Assembly: GCA_035640455.1 (NCBI GenBank)
Contig: DASQWB010000106.1
Span: forward strand, 1 to 28,961
From: AC-50 sp035640455
Lineage (GTDB): Bacteria; Actinomycetota; Thermoleophilia; Gaiellales; Gaiellaceae
DNA length: 28,961 nucleotides
Direction of reading: 5' to 3'
Within the stretch, counting starts at the first letter, position 1. The number at the start of each line of letters is the position of its first letter. Shown piece after piece: positions 7,355 to 14,063 of this stretch. Made by a program: the position numbers and the translations under genes. Below the pieces are notes generated by a model. That model made no database searches. It was not told the DNA's origin and was given only the letters and a program-made list of their open reading frames with translations.

Positions 7355-8707
7355 CTAGAGAGTCGAGTCCTGAAGAGCAACGGCGGCCTGGCGGAAGAGC
7401 GCACCGGCGCGGCGATCGTCGCCGCGCGCGAGGGCGAGTTCCCCCTGGGCCGTCCAGGCGGTGGCGCGATGGCTCGCCGACGAGAGCTGGGAAAGGCTCT
7501 GCTCCGCCTGCGCGAACGTTTGCTCGGCCTCGTCGAGACGTCCCTGCTCGAGCAGGGCGCGGCCGAGGACGAGCTGGGCGTTGCCGATCTCGTCGAGGTA
7601 GTCCGTCCGGCCGTCGAGCAGCTCGAGGGCATGCCGCGCCTGCTGCTCGGCGAGCTCCAGCTCGCCGCTCCGCAAGTGCACCTGGGCGAGGGAGGCGACG
7701 GCGTGCGCGCCGGCCGGGTCGTCCAGCTCGAGCGCGATCCGGAACGCCTCCTTGAGCTGCGCGACCGCCTGCTCCTTGTGGCCGAGGAGAAAGCTCAAAG
7801 CGCCGAGGTTGTTCAAGAGCCGGCCGACGTTGACGGGATCGTCGACCGCCTCGTAGAGCTCCTTCGCGCGCTCCGAATGCTTGCGCGCGCCTGGCCAGTT
7901 GCCGTTCCGCTCGGCGACGAGCGAGGCCTGGAAGTGGGCGTGGGCGACAGTCTCGTTGTCGCCCACCGCCTCGGCGAGCTCGAGCGCACGCTCGATGTCC
8001 TCGCGCGCGGCCTCCCAGTCGCGGTGACGGCGATAGCAGCGCGAGCGCCACTGGAGGATGTTCGCGCGGAGGCGGTCGCAGCTCTCGCCCGAGTGGTCGA
8101 CGAACTCGAGCGCGGCCGTGAAGTCCTTCAGCGCGCGGTCGACGTGCGTGAGCTTGTAGTGGCAGCACCCGAGCCGGTACAGGACCTGCGCCCGGTCGAC
8201 GTCGCCGAAGGTGTCGCCGGCTGCGACGGCGCGGGCCCGCTCGAGCCGGTCGAGCGCCGTGCGCAGCTCGCCGAGGTACATGCGCGCCCAGCTCTCCGCG
8301 AAGAGCGCGCGCAGGTGGAGCTCGGGCGAGCCCGGCGTCCGCGCGAGGCTCGAGATCGCGTCGACCGCGTCGCGGTAGCGCTTCTCGCGCACCGCCTCCT
8401 CGGCCCGGACGACGACCGCCTCGTGCTCGCGATGGTCGCGATCGGAGACGCCTTCGACGAGATAGTGCGGGTCGACGCCGAGGCGCTCGGCGAGCCAGTC
8501 GAGCATCTGCTGCGTCGGCCGCGTCTTGCCGGTCTCGATCTGGCTGATGTACTCCTTCGAGACCCGCGCGGCGGCGAGCTCGGTCTGGGTCAGCCCGCGC
8601 TCGTTGCGCAGCCGGCGGACACGGCTGCCCAGACCTCCGTTGGAGGTTGCGAGCGGCGACGCCGGCGGCGCGGACGTGAGGGTGCGGCGGTCCATCGAAG
8701 TCCACAC
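7355..8707 (-). CDS. XRE-family HTH regulator with TPR domain (RRNPP-like architecture)
   Basis: The protein has 450 aa from GTG 8707; ATG 8695 is an equally good start and neither has a clear Shine-Dalgarno. A short Ser/Pro/Ala-rich N-terminus precedes an XRE helix-turn-helix at about 28-83 (RRLRNERGLTQTELAAARVS, then ISQIETGKTRPTQQMLDWLAERLGV). Residues about 95-440 are TPR-like helical pairs with typical A/L/Y/A spacing (for example RAQVLYRLGCCHYKLTHVDR and VGRLLNNLGALSFLLGHKEQ). This is the domain plan of Rgg/PlcR/NprR regulators, whose TPR groove binds re-imported peptides. The immediately downstream gene encodes an exported 47-aa peptide, which makes a peptide ligand plausible. It is a paralogue in architecture of the XRE-TPR gene at 4902-6227. 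Confidence 0.9.
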   Translation of the reverse strand: MWTSMDRRTLTSAPPASPLATSNGGLGSRVRRLRNERGLTQTELAAARVSKEYISQIETGKTRPTQQMLDWLAERLGVDPHYLVEGVSDRDHREHEAVVVRAEEAVREKRYRDAVDAISSLARTPGSPELHLRALFAESWARMYLGELRTALDRLERARAVAAGDTFGDVDRAQVLYRLGCCHYKLTHVDRALKDFTAALEFVDHSGESCDRLRANILQWRSRCYRRHRDWEAAREDIERALELAEAVGDNETVAHAHFQASLVAERNGNWPGARKHSERAKELYEAVDDPVNVGRLLNNLGALSFLLGHKEQAVAQLKEAFRIALELDDPAGAHAVASLAQVHLRSGELELAEQQARHALELLDGRTDYLDEIGNAQLVLGRALLEQGRLDEAEQTFAQAEQSLSQLSSASHRATAWTAQGELALARGDDRRAGALFRQAAVALQDSTL

Positions 8708-8816
8708 TCAGCGTGTGTCGGCGCCATGTGGGCGTCATCCCGCGTTCGGGGCAGGTCCGGTCCCCCGTCCGGGGTAGGCCGTTCTCCCCCGCCTGCGTCG
8801 ACGGTTTTGCATGCGT

Positions 8817-8886
8817 GTCGACCGGTCGGTTCAGACGGACGGGCGGGAAACCCGCCCGTCCTGACGGCGGCACCGCAAGGGGTGCC
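8817..8886 (+). repeat. Interspersed hairpin repeat, copy A
   Basis: It starts with TCGACCGGTC and TTCAGACGGACG, then forms an 11-bp perfect stem (GGACGGGCGGG, AAA loop, CCCGCCCGTCC), then TCCTGA and a second hairpin GGCACC-GCAAGG-GGTGCC. The same modules recur at 18424-18496 and, expanded, at 11313-11447. It lies in the divergent region between the XRE-TPR gene and the carboxylase gene. Confidence 0.75.
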
Positions 8887-8898
8887 TTCGCTGCGCGT

Positions 8899-8904
8899 TA
8901 GGGT
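8899..8904 (+). promoter_or_regulatory. Putative -10 box of the carboxylase beta gene
   Basis: TAGGGT ends 9 nt before ATG 8914. AGGTG 4 nt before the ATG could also serve as a weak Shine-Dalgarno, so a leaderless start is only one option. Confidence 0.35.
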
Positions 8905-8913
8905 CTAGGTGAA

Positions 8914-10476
8914 ATGGCCGTTCTCAGCTCGCAGGTCGAGCGCGGCTCCGACGACTACGCGCGCCGGCGCGAGCGCATGGAGGCGCTCGTCGAGGAACTG
9001 CGGGAGCGGACGGCGCTCGTCGCGCGCGGCGGCGGCGAGCGGGCGCTCGAGCGCCACCGGTCGCGCGGCAAGCTCACGGCGCGGGAGCGGATCGACCGGC
9101 TCGTCGACCCCGACAGCGCCTTCCTCGAGCTCTCGGCGCTTGCGGCATGGGACCTCTACGACGGCGCGGCACCCGGGGCCGGGATCGTCACCGGGATCGG
9201 CGTCGTCGAGGGGCGCGAGTGCGTGGTCGTCGCCAACGACGCCACCGTCAAGGGCGGCACGTACTTTCCGATCACGGTCAAGAAGCACCTGCGCGCGCAG
9301 GAGATCGCGCGCCAGAACCGCCTCCCCTGCCTCTACCTCGTCGATTCGGGCGGCGCCTTCCTGCCGCTCCAGGACGAGGTCTTCCCGGACCGCGACCACT
9401 TCGGGCGGATCTTCTTCAACCAGGCGCGGCTCTCGGCGCTCGGCATCCCGCAAATCGCCGTGGTGATGGGTTCCTGCACGGCCGGCGGCGCCTACGTGCC
9501 GGCGATGAGCGACGAGACGATCATCGTCAAGGGCACGGGGACGATCTTCATCGGTGGGCCTCCGCTCGTGAAGGCGGCGACGGGCCAGGAGGTGAGCGCC
9601 GAAGAGCTCGGCGGCGCCGACGTCCACACGCGCCGCTCGGGCGTCGCCGACCACTACGCGACCTCCGACGAGCACGCGCTCGCGATCGCGCGCCAGATCG
9701 TCGCCGACCTCCACCTGCCGCCGAAGGCGCCGCCCTGGGACGCCCTCCCTCCCGAGCCGCCCGCGCTCGACCCGCACGAGCTCTACGGGCTCGTGCCCGA
9801 GGACTTCCGCCACCAGGTCGACCCGCGCGAGCTGATCGCGAGGACCGTGGACGCGAGCCGCTTCGACGAGTTCAAGGCGCTCTACGGCGAGACGCTCGTC
9901 TGCGGCTGGGCGCGGATCGAGGGCTATCCGGTCGGGATCCTCGCGAACAATGGCGTCCTCTTCGCCGAGTCGTCGCAGAAGGGCGCCCACTTCATCGAGC
10001 TCGCCTGCAAGCGGCGCGTGCCGCTCGTCTTCCTCCAGAACATCACCGGCTTCATGGTCGGGCAGGAGTACGAGGCGGGCGGGATCGCGCGCGACGGCGC
10101 GAAGCTCGTGATGGCGGTCGCCTGCGCGGACGTGCCGAAGTTCACCGTCGTCGTCGGCGGCTCGTTCGGCGCGGGGAACTACGCCATGTGCGGGCGCGCC
10201 TACGAGCCGCGGCAGCTCTGGATGTGGCCGAACGCGCGCATCTCGGTGATGGGCGGCGAGCAAGCAGCGACGGTGCTGACGATGGTCGGCGACGCCGACC
10301 CGGACGAGATCCGCGCCAGATACGAGGCCGAGGGCAACCCGTACCACTCGACGGCGCGGCTCTGGGACGACGGGATCATCGACCCGCTCGACACGCGGAA
10401 GGTGCTCGCGCTCGGCATCTCGGCCGCGCTCAACGCGCCCATACCAGAGACCGAATTCGGAATCTTCCGCATGTGA
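8914..10476 (+). CDS. mccB: Acyl-CoA carboxylase beta (carboxyltransferase) subunit, methylcrotonyl-CoA type
   Basis: This 520-aa carboxyltransferase transfers CO2 from carboxybiotin to an acyl-CoA. It has the two crotonase-like halves of the family. KGGTYFPITVKKH (113-125), DSGGAFLPLQDEVFPDRDHFG (split over 144-164) and GSCTAGGAYVPAMSDE (186-201) are characteristic of 3-methylcrotonyl-CoA carboxylase beta rather than propionyl- or acetyl-CoA carboxylases. The C-terminal half shows GGSFGAGNYAMCGRAY and MWPNARISVMGG. The length matches the family. It probably pairs with the biotinylated alpha subunit at 16317-17927, and a methylglutaconyl-CoA-hydratase-like gene at 14919 supplies the next leucine-degradation step. 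Its stop overlaps the next start (TGATG). Substrate assignment is by motif, so geranyl-CoA or another branched acyl-CoA remains possible. Confidence 0.9.
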   Translation: MAVLSSQVERGSDDYARRRERMEALVEELRERTALVARGGGERALERHRSRGKLTARERIDRLVDPDSAFLELSALAAWDLYDGAAPGAGIVTGIGVVEGRECVVVANDATVKGGTYFPITVKKHLRAQEIARQNRLPCLYLVDSGGAFLPLQDEVFPDRDHFGRIFFNQARLSALGIPQIAVVMGSCTAGGAYVPAMSDETIIVKGTGTIFIGGPPLVKAATGQEVSAEELGGADVHTRRSGVADHYATSDEHALAIARQIVADLHLPPKAPPWDALPPEPPALDPHELYGLVPEDFRHQVDPRELIARTVDASRFDEFKALYGETLVCGWARIEGYPVGILANNGVLFAESSQKGAHFIELACKRRVPLVFLQNITGFMVGQEYEAGGIARDGAKLVMAVACADVPKFTVVVGGSFGAGNYAMCGRAYEPRQLWMWPNARISVMGGEQAATVLTMVGDADPDEIRARYEAEGNPYHSTARLWDDGIIDPLDTRKVLALGISAALNAPIPETEFGIFRM

Positions 10477-10688
10477 TGAGGCTCTTCAGGCGGAGGAAGC
10501 GGAGGCTACGGCCGATCGGCGAGTCGGAGGCGTACGGCCGCGCCTACGGCGAGCGCAGCCCTCAGGTGCGCGTCGTCAAGCTCGAGCCGCGGCGCCCGCG
10601 CTACCAGCTGAAGGTCTCGGGCGAGAGCCTGCGCCGCGCCTTCGCCGAGCGGCTCGCGAGGCGGGAAGAACCCGACCGAGAGAAGTAG
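10476..10688 (+). CDS. 70-aa basic protein translationally coupled to the carboxylase beta gene
   Basis: The ATG at 10476 shares one base with the carboxylase stop (TGATG), so the two are translationally coupled. The protein is very basic at the N-terminus (MRLFRRRKRRLRP), with a middle beta-like stretch (QVRVVKLEPRRPRYQLKVSG) and an Arg/Glu-rich helical tail. Actinobacterial acyl-CoA carboxylases often have a small epsilon subunit of about this size encoded next to the beta subunit. This peptide has that position and size but I see no epsilon-family motif, so it is a positional analogue at best. Confidence 0.65.
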   Translation: MRLFRRRKRRLRPIGESEAYGRAYGERSPQVRVVKLEPRRPRYQLKVSGESLRRAFAERLARREEPDREK

Positions 10689-10691
10689 GCT
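10686..10691 (+). promoter_or_regulatory. Putative -10 box of the cupin gene
   Basis: TAGGCT overlaps the stop codon of the 70-aa gene and ends 6 nt before GTG 10698. No Shine-Dalgarno is present, so the cupin mRNA may be leaderless, independent of read-through from the carboxylase. Confidence 0.35.
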
Positions 10692-10697
10692 TCGGGC

Positions 10698-11063
10698 GTG
10701 GCCTCGTACAGCGTCGTCGACGTCGAGGAGCTCGAGGGCGAAGGGCCGGGCGGCGCCGTCAAGAAGACGCGCCGTGCGCTCGGCGCCAGAGCGTTCGGCT
10801 TCAACTACTTCACGCTGCCGCCGGGGGTGCGCGGCCACGAGCACGACCACGCCGGGGACGGGCAAGAGGAGGTCATGTTCGTCGTCAGGGGCGCCGGGAT
10901 GCTGACCGTCGACGGCGAGGAGGTCGAGCTGAAGCCGGGCCGCTTCGTCCGGCTCGACCCCGAGGCCGTGCGCGTGCCGACCGCCGGCGACGACGAGGGG
11001 CTCGAGTTCGTCACCTTCGGCGCGCCGCTCGCCGGTCGTTACGAGCCGCCCGACTGGGGCTGA
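10698..11063 (+). CDS. Cupin-domain protein
   Basis: This 121-aa single-domain cupin (Cupin_2 type) starts at GTG 10698. The first cupin motif reads as LPPGVRGHEHDHAGDGQEEVMFVVRGAG: the two histidines after GxR and the downstream Glu pair are the expected metal ligands. The second motif is GRFVRLDPEAVRVPTAGDDEGLEFVTFG, where the usual second-motif histidine is replaced by another residue (VRVPT), so metal binding may rely on motif 1. There is no signal peptide. Small cupins like this act as isomerases, dioxygenases or ligand sensors, and the substrate cannot be assigned. It lies 9 nt after the 70-aa gene. Confidence 0.85.
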   Translation: MASYSVVDVEELEGEGPGGAVKKTRRALGARAFGFNYFTLPPGVRGHEHDHAGDGQEEVMFVVRGAGMLTVDGEEVELKPGRFVRLDPEAVRVPTAGDDEGLEFVTFGAPLAGRYEPPDWG

Positions 11064-11126
11064 CGTGCCGACGGCGGCGCCGCTCAGGACGGCAGGCTCG
11101 AATAGACGTCGTTCGGAAGCCGCCGA

Positions 11127-11132
11127 TAGGCT
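11127..11132 (+). promoter_or_regulatory. Putative -10 box of the 48-aa gene
   Basis: TAGGCT ends 7 nt before ATG 11140 with no Shine-Dalgarno. The hexamer is identical to those before the cupin (10686) and the 78-aa gene (20146-20141). Confidence 0.45.
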
Positions 11133-11139
11133 CGCGCGT

Positions 11140-11286
11140 ATGCACACCATCGAGCTCAGCGACGACGACCTCCGCCTCCTCCACGCCGCGCTCCACTCCT
11201 ACCTCGACGACTTCGGCCACGAGGAGGCGGACGTGCTGCGCCTGATCAAGCAGCTGATCGCGAAGCTGCCTTCGCCGTCCTCCTAG
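11140..11286 (+). CDS. 48-aa acidic helical protein
   Basis: ATG 11140 begins MHTIELSDDDLRLLHAALHS, followed by a predicted helix with DDFGHEEADVLRLIKQLIAKLP. The sequence looks like two amphipathic helices, as in small actinobacterial proteins of unknown function. A longer frame from GTG 11065 exists, but its extra N-terminus is Arg/Ala-rich filler and the TAGGCT box 7 nt before ATG 11140 favours the short form. The helical pattern and GC-biased third positions support a real gene. It is followed by repeat copy B. Confidence 0.65.
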   Translation: MHTIELSDDDLRLLHAALHSYLDDFGHEEADVLRLIKQLIAKLPSPSS

Positions 11287-11312
11287 ACGCGGTTTCGGAT
11301 GCCGCCCATCCG

Positions 11313-11447
11313 TTCGACCGGTCAGTTCAGACGGACGCACGCCGAGCAGCCGGCCGCGCCGGCAAAGCCGGCACAGTCTTTGAGCGGCATCGCAAGCGAT
11401 GCCGCCGGCCCGCGCGTCCTGATGGTCGGCGCCGCCAAGCCGGCGCC
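11313..11447 (+). repeat. Interspersed hairpin repeat, copy B (expanded)
   Basis: It shares TTCGACCGGTC, TTCAGACGGACG, the hairpin GGCATCGC-AA-GCGATGCC (11385-11402) and GTCCTGATG with copies A and C. An insertion of about 45 bp and a changed order separate the modules, and a further hairpin of GGCGCC/GGCGCC type closes it. All three copies have the same orientation. Confidence 0.65.
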
Positions 11448-11456
11448 TTCGTCGGC

Positions 11457-11615
11457 GTGACGGGGCTGCCGCCGGTCTTCGTCGCCGGTCTCCTGCTCTG
11501 CCTCGTCGTCTTCAGCGTGCTCGTCGGGACCGGTCACCGGCGGGCGGCCGACGCCGTCGGCATCGTGCTCCTCGTCGGCGCCGTCGCGGCGTTCGGCTAC
11601 ACCCGTCGCCGGTGA
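11457..11615 (+). CDS. 52-aa membrane protein with two predicted TM helices
   Basis: The frame from GTG 11457 to TGA 11615 encodes two hydrophobic segments, VFVAGLLLCLVVFSVLVG and AVGIVLLVGAVAAFGY, joined by a short GHRRAAD loop and ending TRRR. Its stop overlaps the GTG of the following gene (GTGA, 4 bp), which indicates coupled translation and supports the call despite the size. No family is recognised. Confidence 0.6.
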   Translation: MTGLPPVFVAGLLLCLVVFSVLVGTGHRRAADAVGIVLLVGAVAAFGYTRRR

Positions 11616-11884
11616 TCGTCCGACTCGTCCTCTGGAGCCTCGCCGACTCGAAGACGACGGTCGCCGAGCTGCGGCACCACCTCCGCGAGGAGTCCGGCGA
11701 CGTGCCCGGGCTTCGCTCCAGAGCGTGGATCTCGGACGAGGCGACCGAGCGCTTCGGCGCGATCGAGCTGTGGGAGTCGGCCGAGGCGGCGGAACGGGAG
11801 ATTCCGAGCCGCGTGCGCGAGCTGATCGGCAAGGAACCGGAGATCGGCGAGACTTTCGACGTGGAGACGACGAGCGAGAGTTAG
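11612..11884 (+). CDS. Small ABM-like (dimeric alpha/beta barrel) protein
   Basis: The 90-aa protein starts at GTG 11612 inside the stop of the 52-aa membrane protein. The pattern is strand (IVRLVLWSLAD), helix (VAELRHHLREES), GLRSRAWISDEATERFGAIELWES, helix, and IGETFDV. This beta-alpha-beta-beta-alpha-beta order is that of antibiotic-biosynthesis-monooxygenase/Dabb-like ferredoxin-fold proteins; the AIELWES strand is typical. No catalytic residues can be named. Its stop overlaps the stop of the convergent DUF2461 gene by four bases (TTAG). Confidence 0.7.
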   Translation: MIVRLVLWSLADSKTTVAELRHHLREESGDVPGLRSRAWISDEATERFGAIELWESAEAAEREIPSRVRELIGKEPEIGETFDVETTSES

Positions 11885-13020
11885 GGGAGACGGGGCCGGA
11901 TCGTGATTCTCCAGTTGGCGAACCCATCGACGGTCGGGCCGCCACCGGAGACCGTTCCGGTCGCGTGGGCGTAGCGACGGGTTCCGCGCACGACGCGTCC
12001 GTGGAAGATGGCGGTGGAATGACGTTGGTCTTGGGTAAAGACGAAGGTCTGCCGTTGCCGACTCACGATCGTCCCGGCCGGTAGTGCGTCTCGCTCCAGC
12101 ACCGTCTGGACGATGCGCCGGAGATTCCCGCTCTCGTCGTCGATCCTCTCGATGGTCAGGACGCAGACGTGGGCGGTTCCGATGCTTGTCCCCGACTTCG
12201 ATGCGATCGCATAGACGGTTCGCCCTTGAGGGCACGGCCCGGAGCCGATCTGCGCCGGCAGCGGCTTGCCGCGCCCGACAAGCCGGAACGTGATGCTCGA
12301 GGCCGACGGTGCGGCGGTGGCCGCAGCCGTCAACCAAAGAGCCGCGGCGGCGACGAGCGCGAGCAGCCAGCGCTGCACCGGCAGGAGCCGGCTGTACTTC
12401 TCGACGCAGAAGGCGGGGAAGTCCGTGGTGTGCGTCTCCGGCGGCGGCGGAACGTGCTCGACCCAGGCATAGAGGCCGCTGTGGCGGAGGAGCTCGGCGC
12501 GAGGCTCGTCGACGTCGTAGCCCGCGGGCACGCGCTTGTAGGTCTGGCCGCCGATCTCACCGCCGGCGGCCCGCGTCTCCTCCACGGCCCGGACGAGCTC
12601 ACCGCCCCGCCTGGGGTCGGCGACCTCGTCGCGGAAGCGCTCGAGCATCGGCCGCTCGAAGTTGTGCATGCCGGCGCCGAGGATCAGGCGCTCCGGCGTG
12701 AGCCGGAACCAGAAGCCGGGCCGCTCGCGGCTCGGCCCCGCACCCTGCGGGAACCAGAGGTCGAGATGCGTCTTGTACGGGCGCTTGTCGCGCGAGAAGC
12801 GGGTGTCACGGTTGATGCGCATGATCGAGCGGCCCACGCGCGGGTCGGCGTCCACTCCCTCGCCCAGCCGGCCGGAGAGCTCGCCAAACGCCTCGACGAA
12901 GTCCCGCGCCGGCTCGAGGAGCAGCCGGTCGTACTCCTCCCGGTGCGCGTGAAACCACTCGCGCTCGTTGTTCTCCTCGAGGCGGCGGAGGAAGTCGAGG
13001 GCCTCGGACGCGAAGGTCAC
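11881..13020 (-). CDS. DUF2461-family protein fused to a secreted-type C-terminal domain
   Basis: Residues 1 to about 218 are a DUF2461 (TIGR02453) domain: FLRRLEENNEREWFHAHREE, DPRVGRSIMRINRDTRFSRDK, PYKTHLDLWF and the usual end near LLPVQRWL. Normally the protein stops there. Here the frame continues through a hydrophobic segment (LLALVAAAALWLTAAATAA, about 218-237) that looks exactly like a signal peptide. About 140 residues of beta-rich sequence follow, with CPQGRTVYA, HVCVLTIERID and a GTRRYAHATGTVSGGG segment reminiscent of dirigent/allene-oxide-cyclase barrels. A GTG at 12378 (Val215) could start the second part independently, so this may be two overlapping gene products rather than a fusion. 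The start GTG 13020 overlaps the FAD oxidase stop (GTGA). Confidence 0.75.
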   Translation of the reverse strand: MTFASEALDFLRRLEENNEREWFHAHREEYDRLLLEPARDFVEAFGELSGRLGEGVDADPRVGRSIMRINRDTRFSRDKRPYKTHLDLWFPQGAGPSRERPGFWFRLTPERLILGAGMHNFERPMLERFRDEVADPRRGGELVRAVEETRAAGGEIGGQTYKRVPAGYDVDEPRAELLRHSGLYAWVEHVPPPPETHTTDFPAFCVEKYSRLLPVQRWLLALVAAAALWLTAAATAAPSASSITFRLVGRGKPLPAQIGSGPCPQGRTVYAIASKSGTSIGTAHVCVLTIERIDDESGNLRRIVQTVLERDALPAGTIVSRQRQTFVFTQDQRHSTAIFHGRVVRGTRRYAHATGTVSGGGPTVDGFANWRITIRPRLP

Positions 13021-14063
13021 AGCACAACCTCCTCGGGAAAGACGGCGTCGTGCTCGAACCGCTCGAGCGCGAACGGCGACAGGTCGTACCCGGTCTCGCC
13101 CTCGAGGATCAGCTCGGCGAGCGCCTGGCCGACCGCCGGCGACTGCATGAAGCCGTGGCCGGAGAAGCCGCAGGCGACGTAGATCCCGTCAGCGACGCGA
13201 TCGACGATCGGGTGAGCGTCCGGCGTCATGTCGTACAGGCCGGCCCAGGAGCGGTCGATCGCTGCGCCGGCCGCCAGCGGGTAGCGGTGCCGGAGCCGCC
13301 GGAGCCGGTCGTCGAAGACGCTCTCGTCGACGACCTCCTCGAAGCTCCAGCGCAGCTGCTCGTCGGGCATCGCGATCCGGAGGCGGCCGTCGCGGCGGCG
13401 GAAGTGGAAGCCGGTCTCGAGCTCGATCACCATCGGCAGGTCGGGCGGCAGGTCTTCGAGCGGGGTCGTCTCGAGGAGCTGGCGGCAGAGCGGCCGGATC
13501 GGAAGCTCGATCCCGTGCGGCGCCGCGACCTCGGCCGACCACGGCCCGCATGCGACGACGAGGACGTCCCATTCGAGCTCCTCGACCGGAGTCCGCTCAC
13601 GCACCTCCACGCCGAGCTCGGCGCCGCGGCGGACGAGCTCGCGCGTGGTCGCCGGGGGATCGGCGACGCCGTCCGAGCGGCAGGCGACGGCTCCGAGAAC
13701 GTCGTCTCCGCGGACGCCTTCCGGGACGTCGACGTGCTCGACCGGCACGCCGAGTCGGCGCTGGAGCTCCATCCGCTCCTCGAGCTCGGCGAGGCCCGCC
13801 TCCGTCGTGGCAAGGAAGACGTAGCCCACCTGCTGGAACCAGCGCGCCCCGAGCTCCTCGAAGAAGCGGATGCTGTCGCGGGCGAGCCGGACCTCGGGTT
13901 CGGTCGAGAACTGCTGGCGGACGCCGCCCATCGCCTTGCCGGTCGAGCCGGAGGCGACCTCGCCGCGGTCGGCCAGCACGACATCGCGCGCACCTCGCAG
14001 CGCGAGCTGGTACGCGACGCTCGCGCCTATCGCGCCGGCGCCGGCGACAGCGATTCGAGCCAT
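13017..14063 (-). CDS. FAD-dependent amine/amino-acid oxidoreductase (DAO family)
   Basis: The 348-aa flavoprotein starts at ATG 14063 with the dinucleotide-binding GxGxxG (GAGAIGAS) directly at the N-terminus. GSTGKAMGGVRQQF follows, the FAD contact region typical of sarcosine/D-amino-acid oxidase-like DAO proteins. Other family marks are VLVVACGPWSAEV, the substrate-domain strand FHFRRRDGRLRIAM, GLYDMTPDAHPIVD and the C-terminal GIYVACGFSGHGFMQSPAVGQ. It oxidises a C-N bond of an amine or amino acid; the substrate is not readable. Its start lies inside the DapA-like gene (37-nt overlap) and its stop overlaps the DUF2461 start. Pairing with a DapA-like lyase recalls hydroxyproline-type pathways, but that is only a contextual guess. 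Confidence 0.88.
   Translation of the reverse strand: MARIAVAGAGAIGASVAYQLALRGARDVVLADRGEVASGSTGKAMGGVRQQFSTEPEVRLARDSIRFFEELGARWFQQVGYVFLATTEAGLAELEERMELQRRLGVPVEHVDVPEGVRGDDVLGAVACRSDGVADPPATTRELVRRGAELGVEVRERTPVEELEWDVLVVACGPWSAEVAAPHGIELPIRPLCRQLLETTPLEDLPPDLPMVIELETGFHFRRRDGRLRIAMPDEQLRWSFEEVVDESVFDDRLRRLRHRYPLAAGAAIDRSWAGLYDMTPDAHPIVDRVADGIYVACGFSGHGFMQSPAVGQALAELILEGETGYDLSPFALERFEHDAVFPEEVVL

Noticed and set aside
6837..8873. 678-codon minus-strand frame overlapping the second XRE-TPR gene
   Set aside because: It is in a different frame from the recognisable HTH-TPR protein and is Arg/Ala/Pro-rich; it also covers the 47-aa peptide in the wrong frame.
8905..10347. 480-codon minus-strand frame opposite the carboxylase beta gene
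   Set aside because: It is a shadow of a clearly conserved gene with Asp/Arg/Val-rich low-complexity sequence and no motif.
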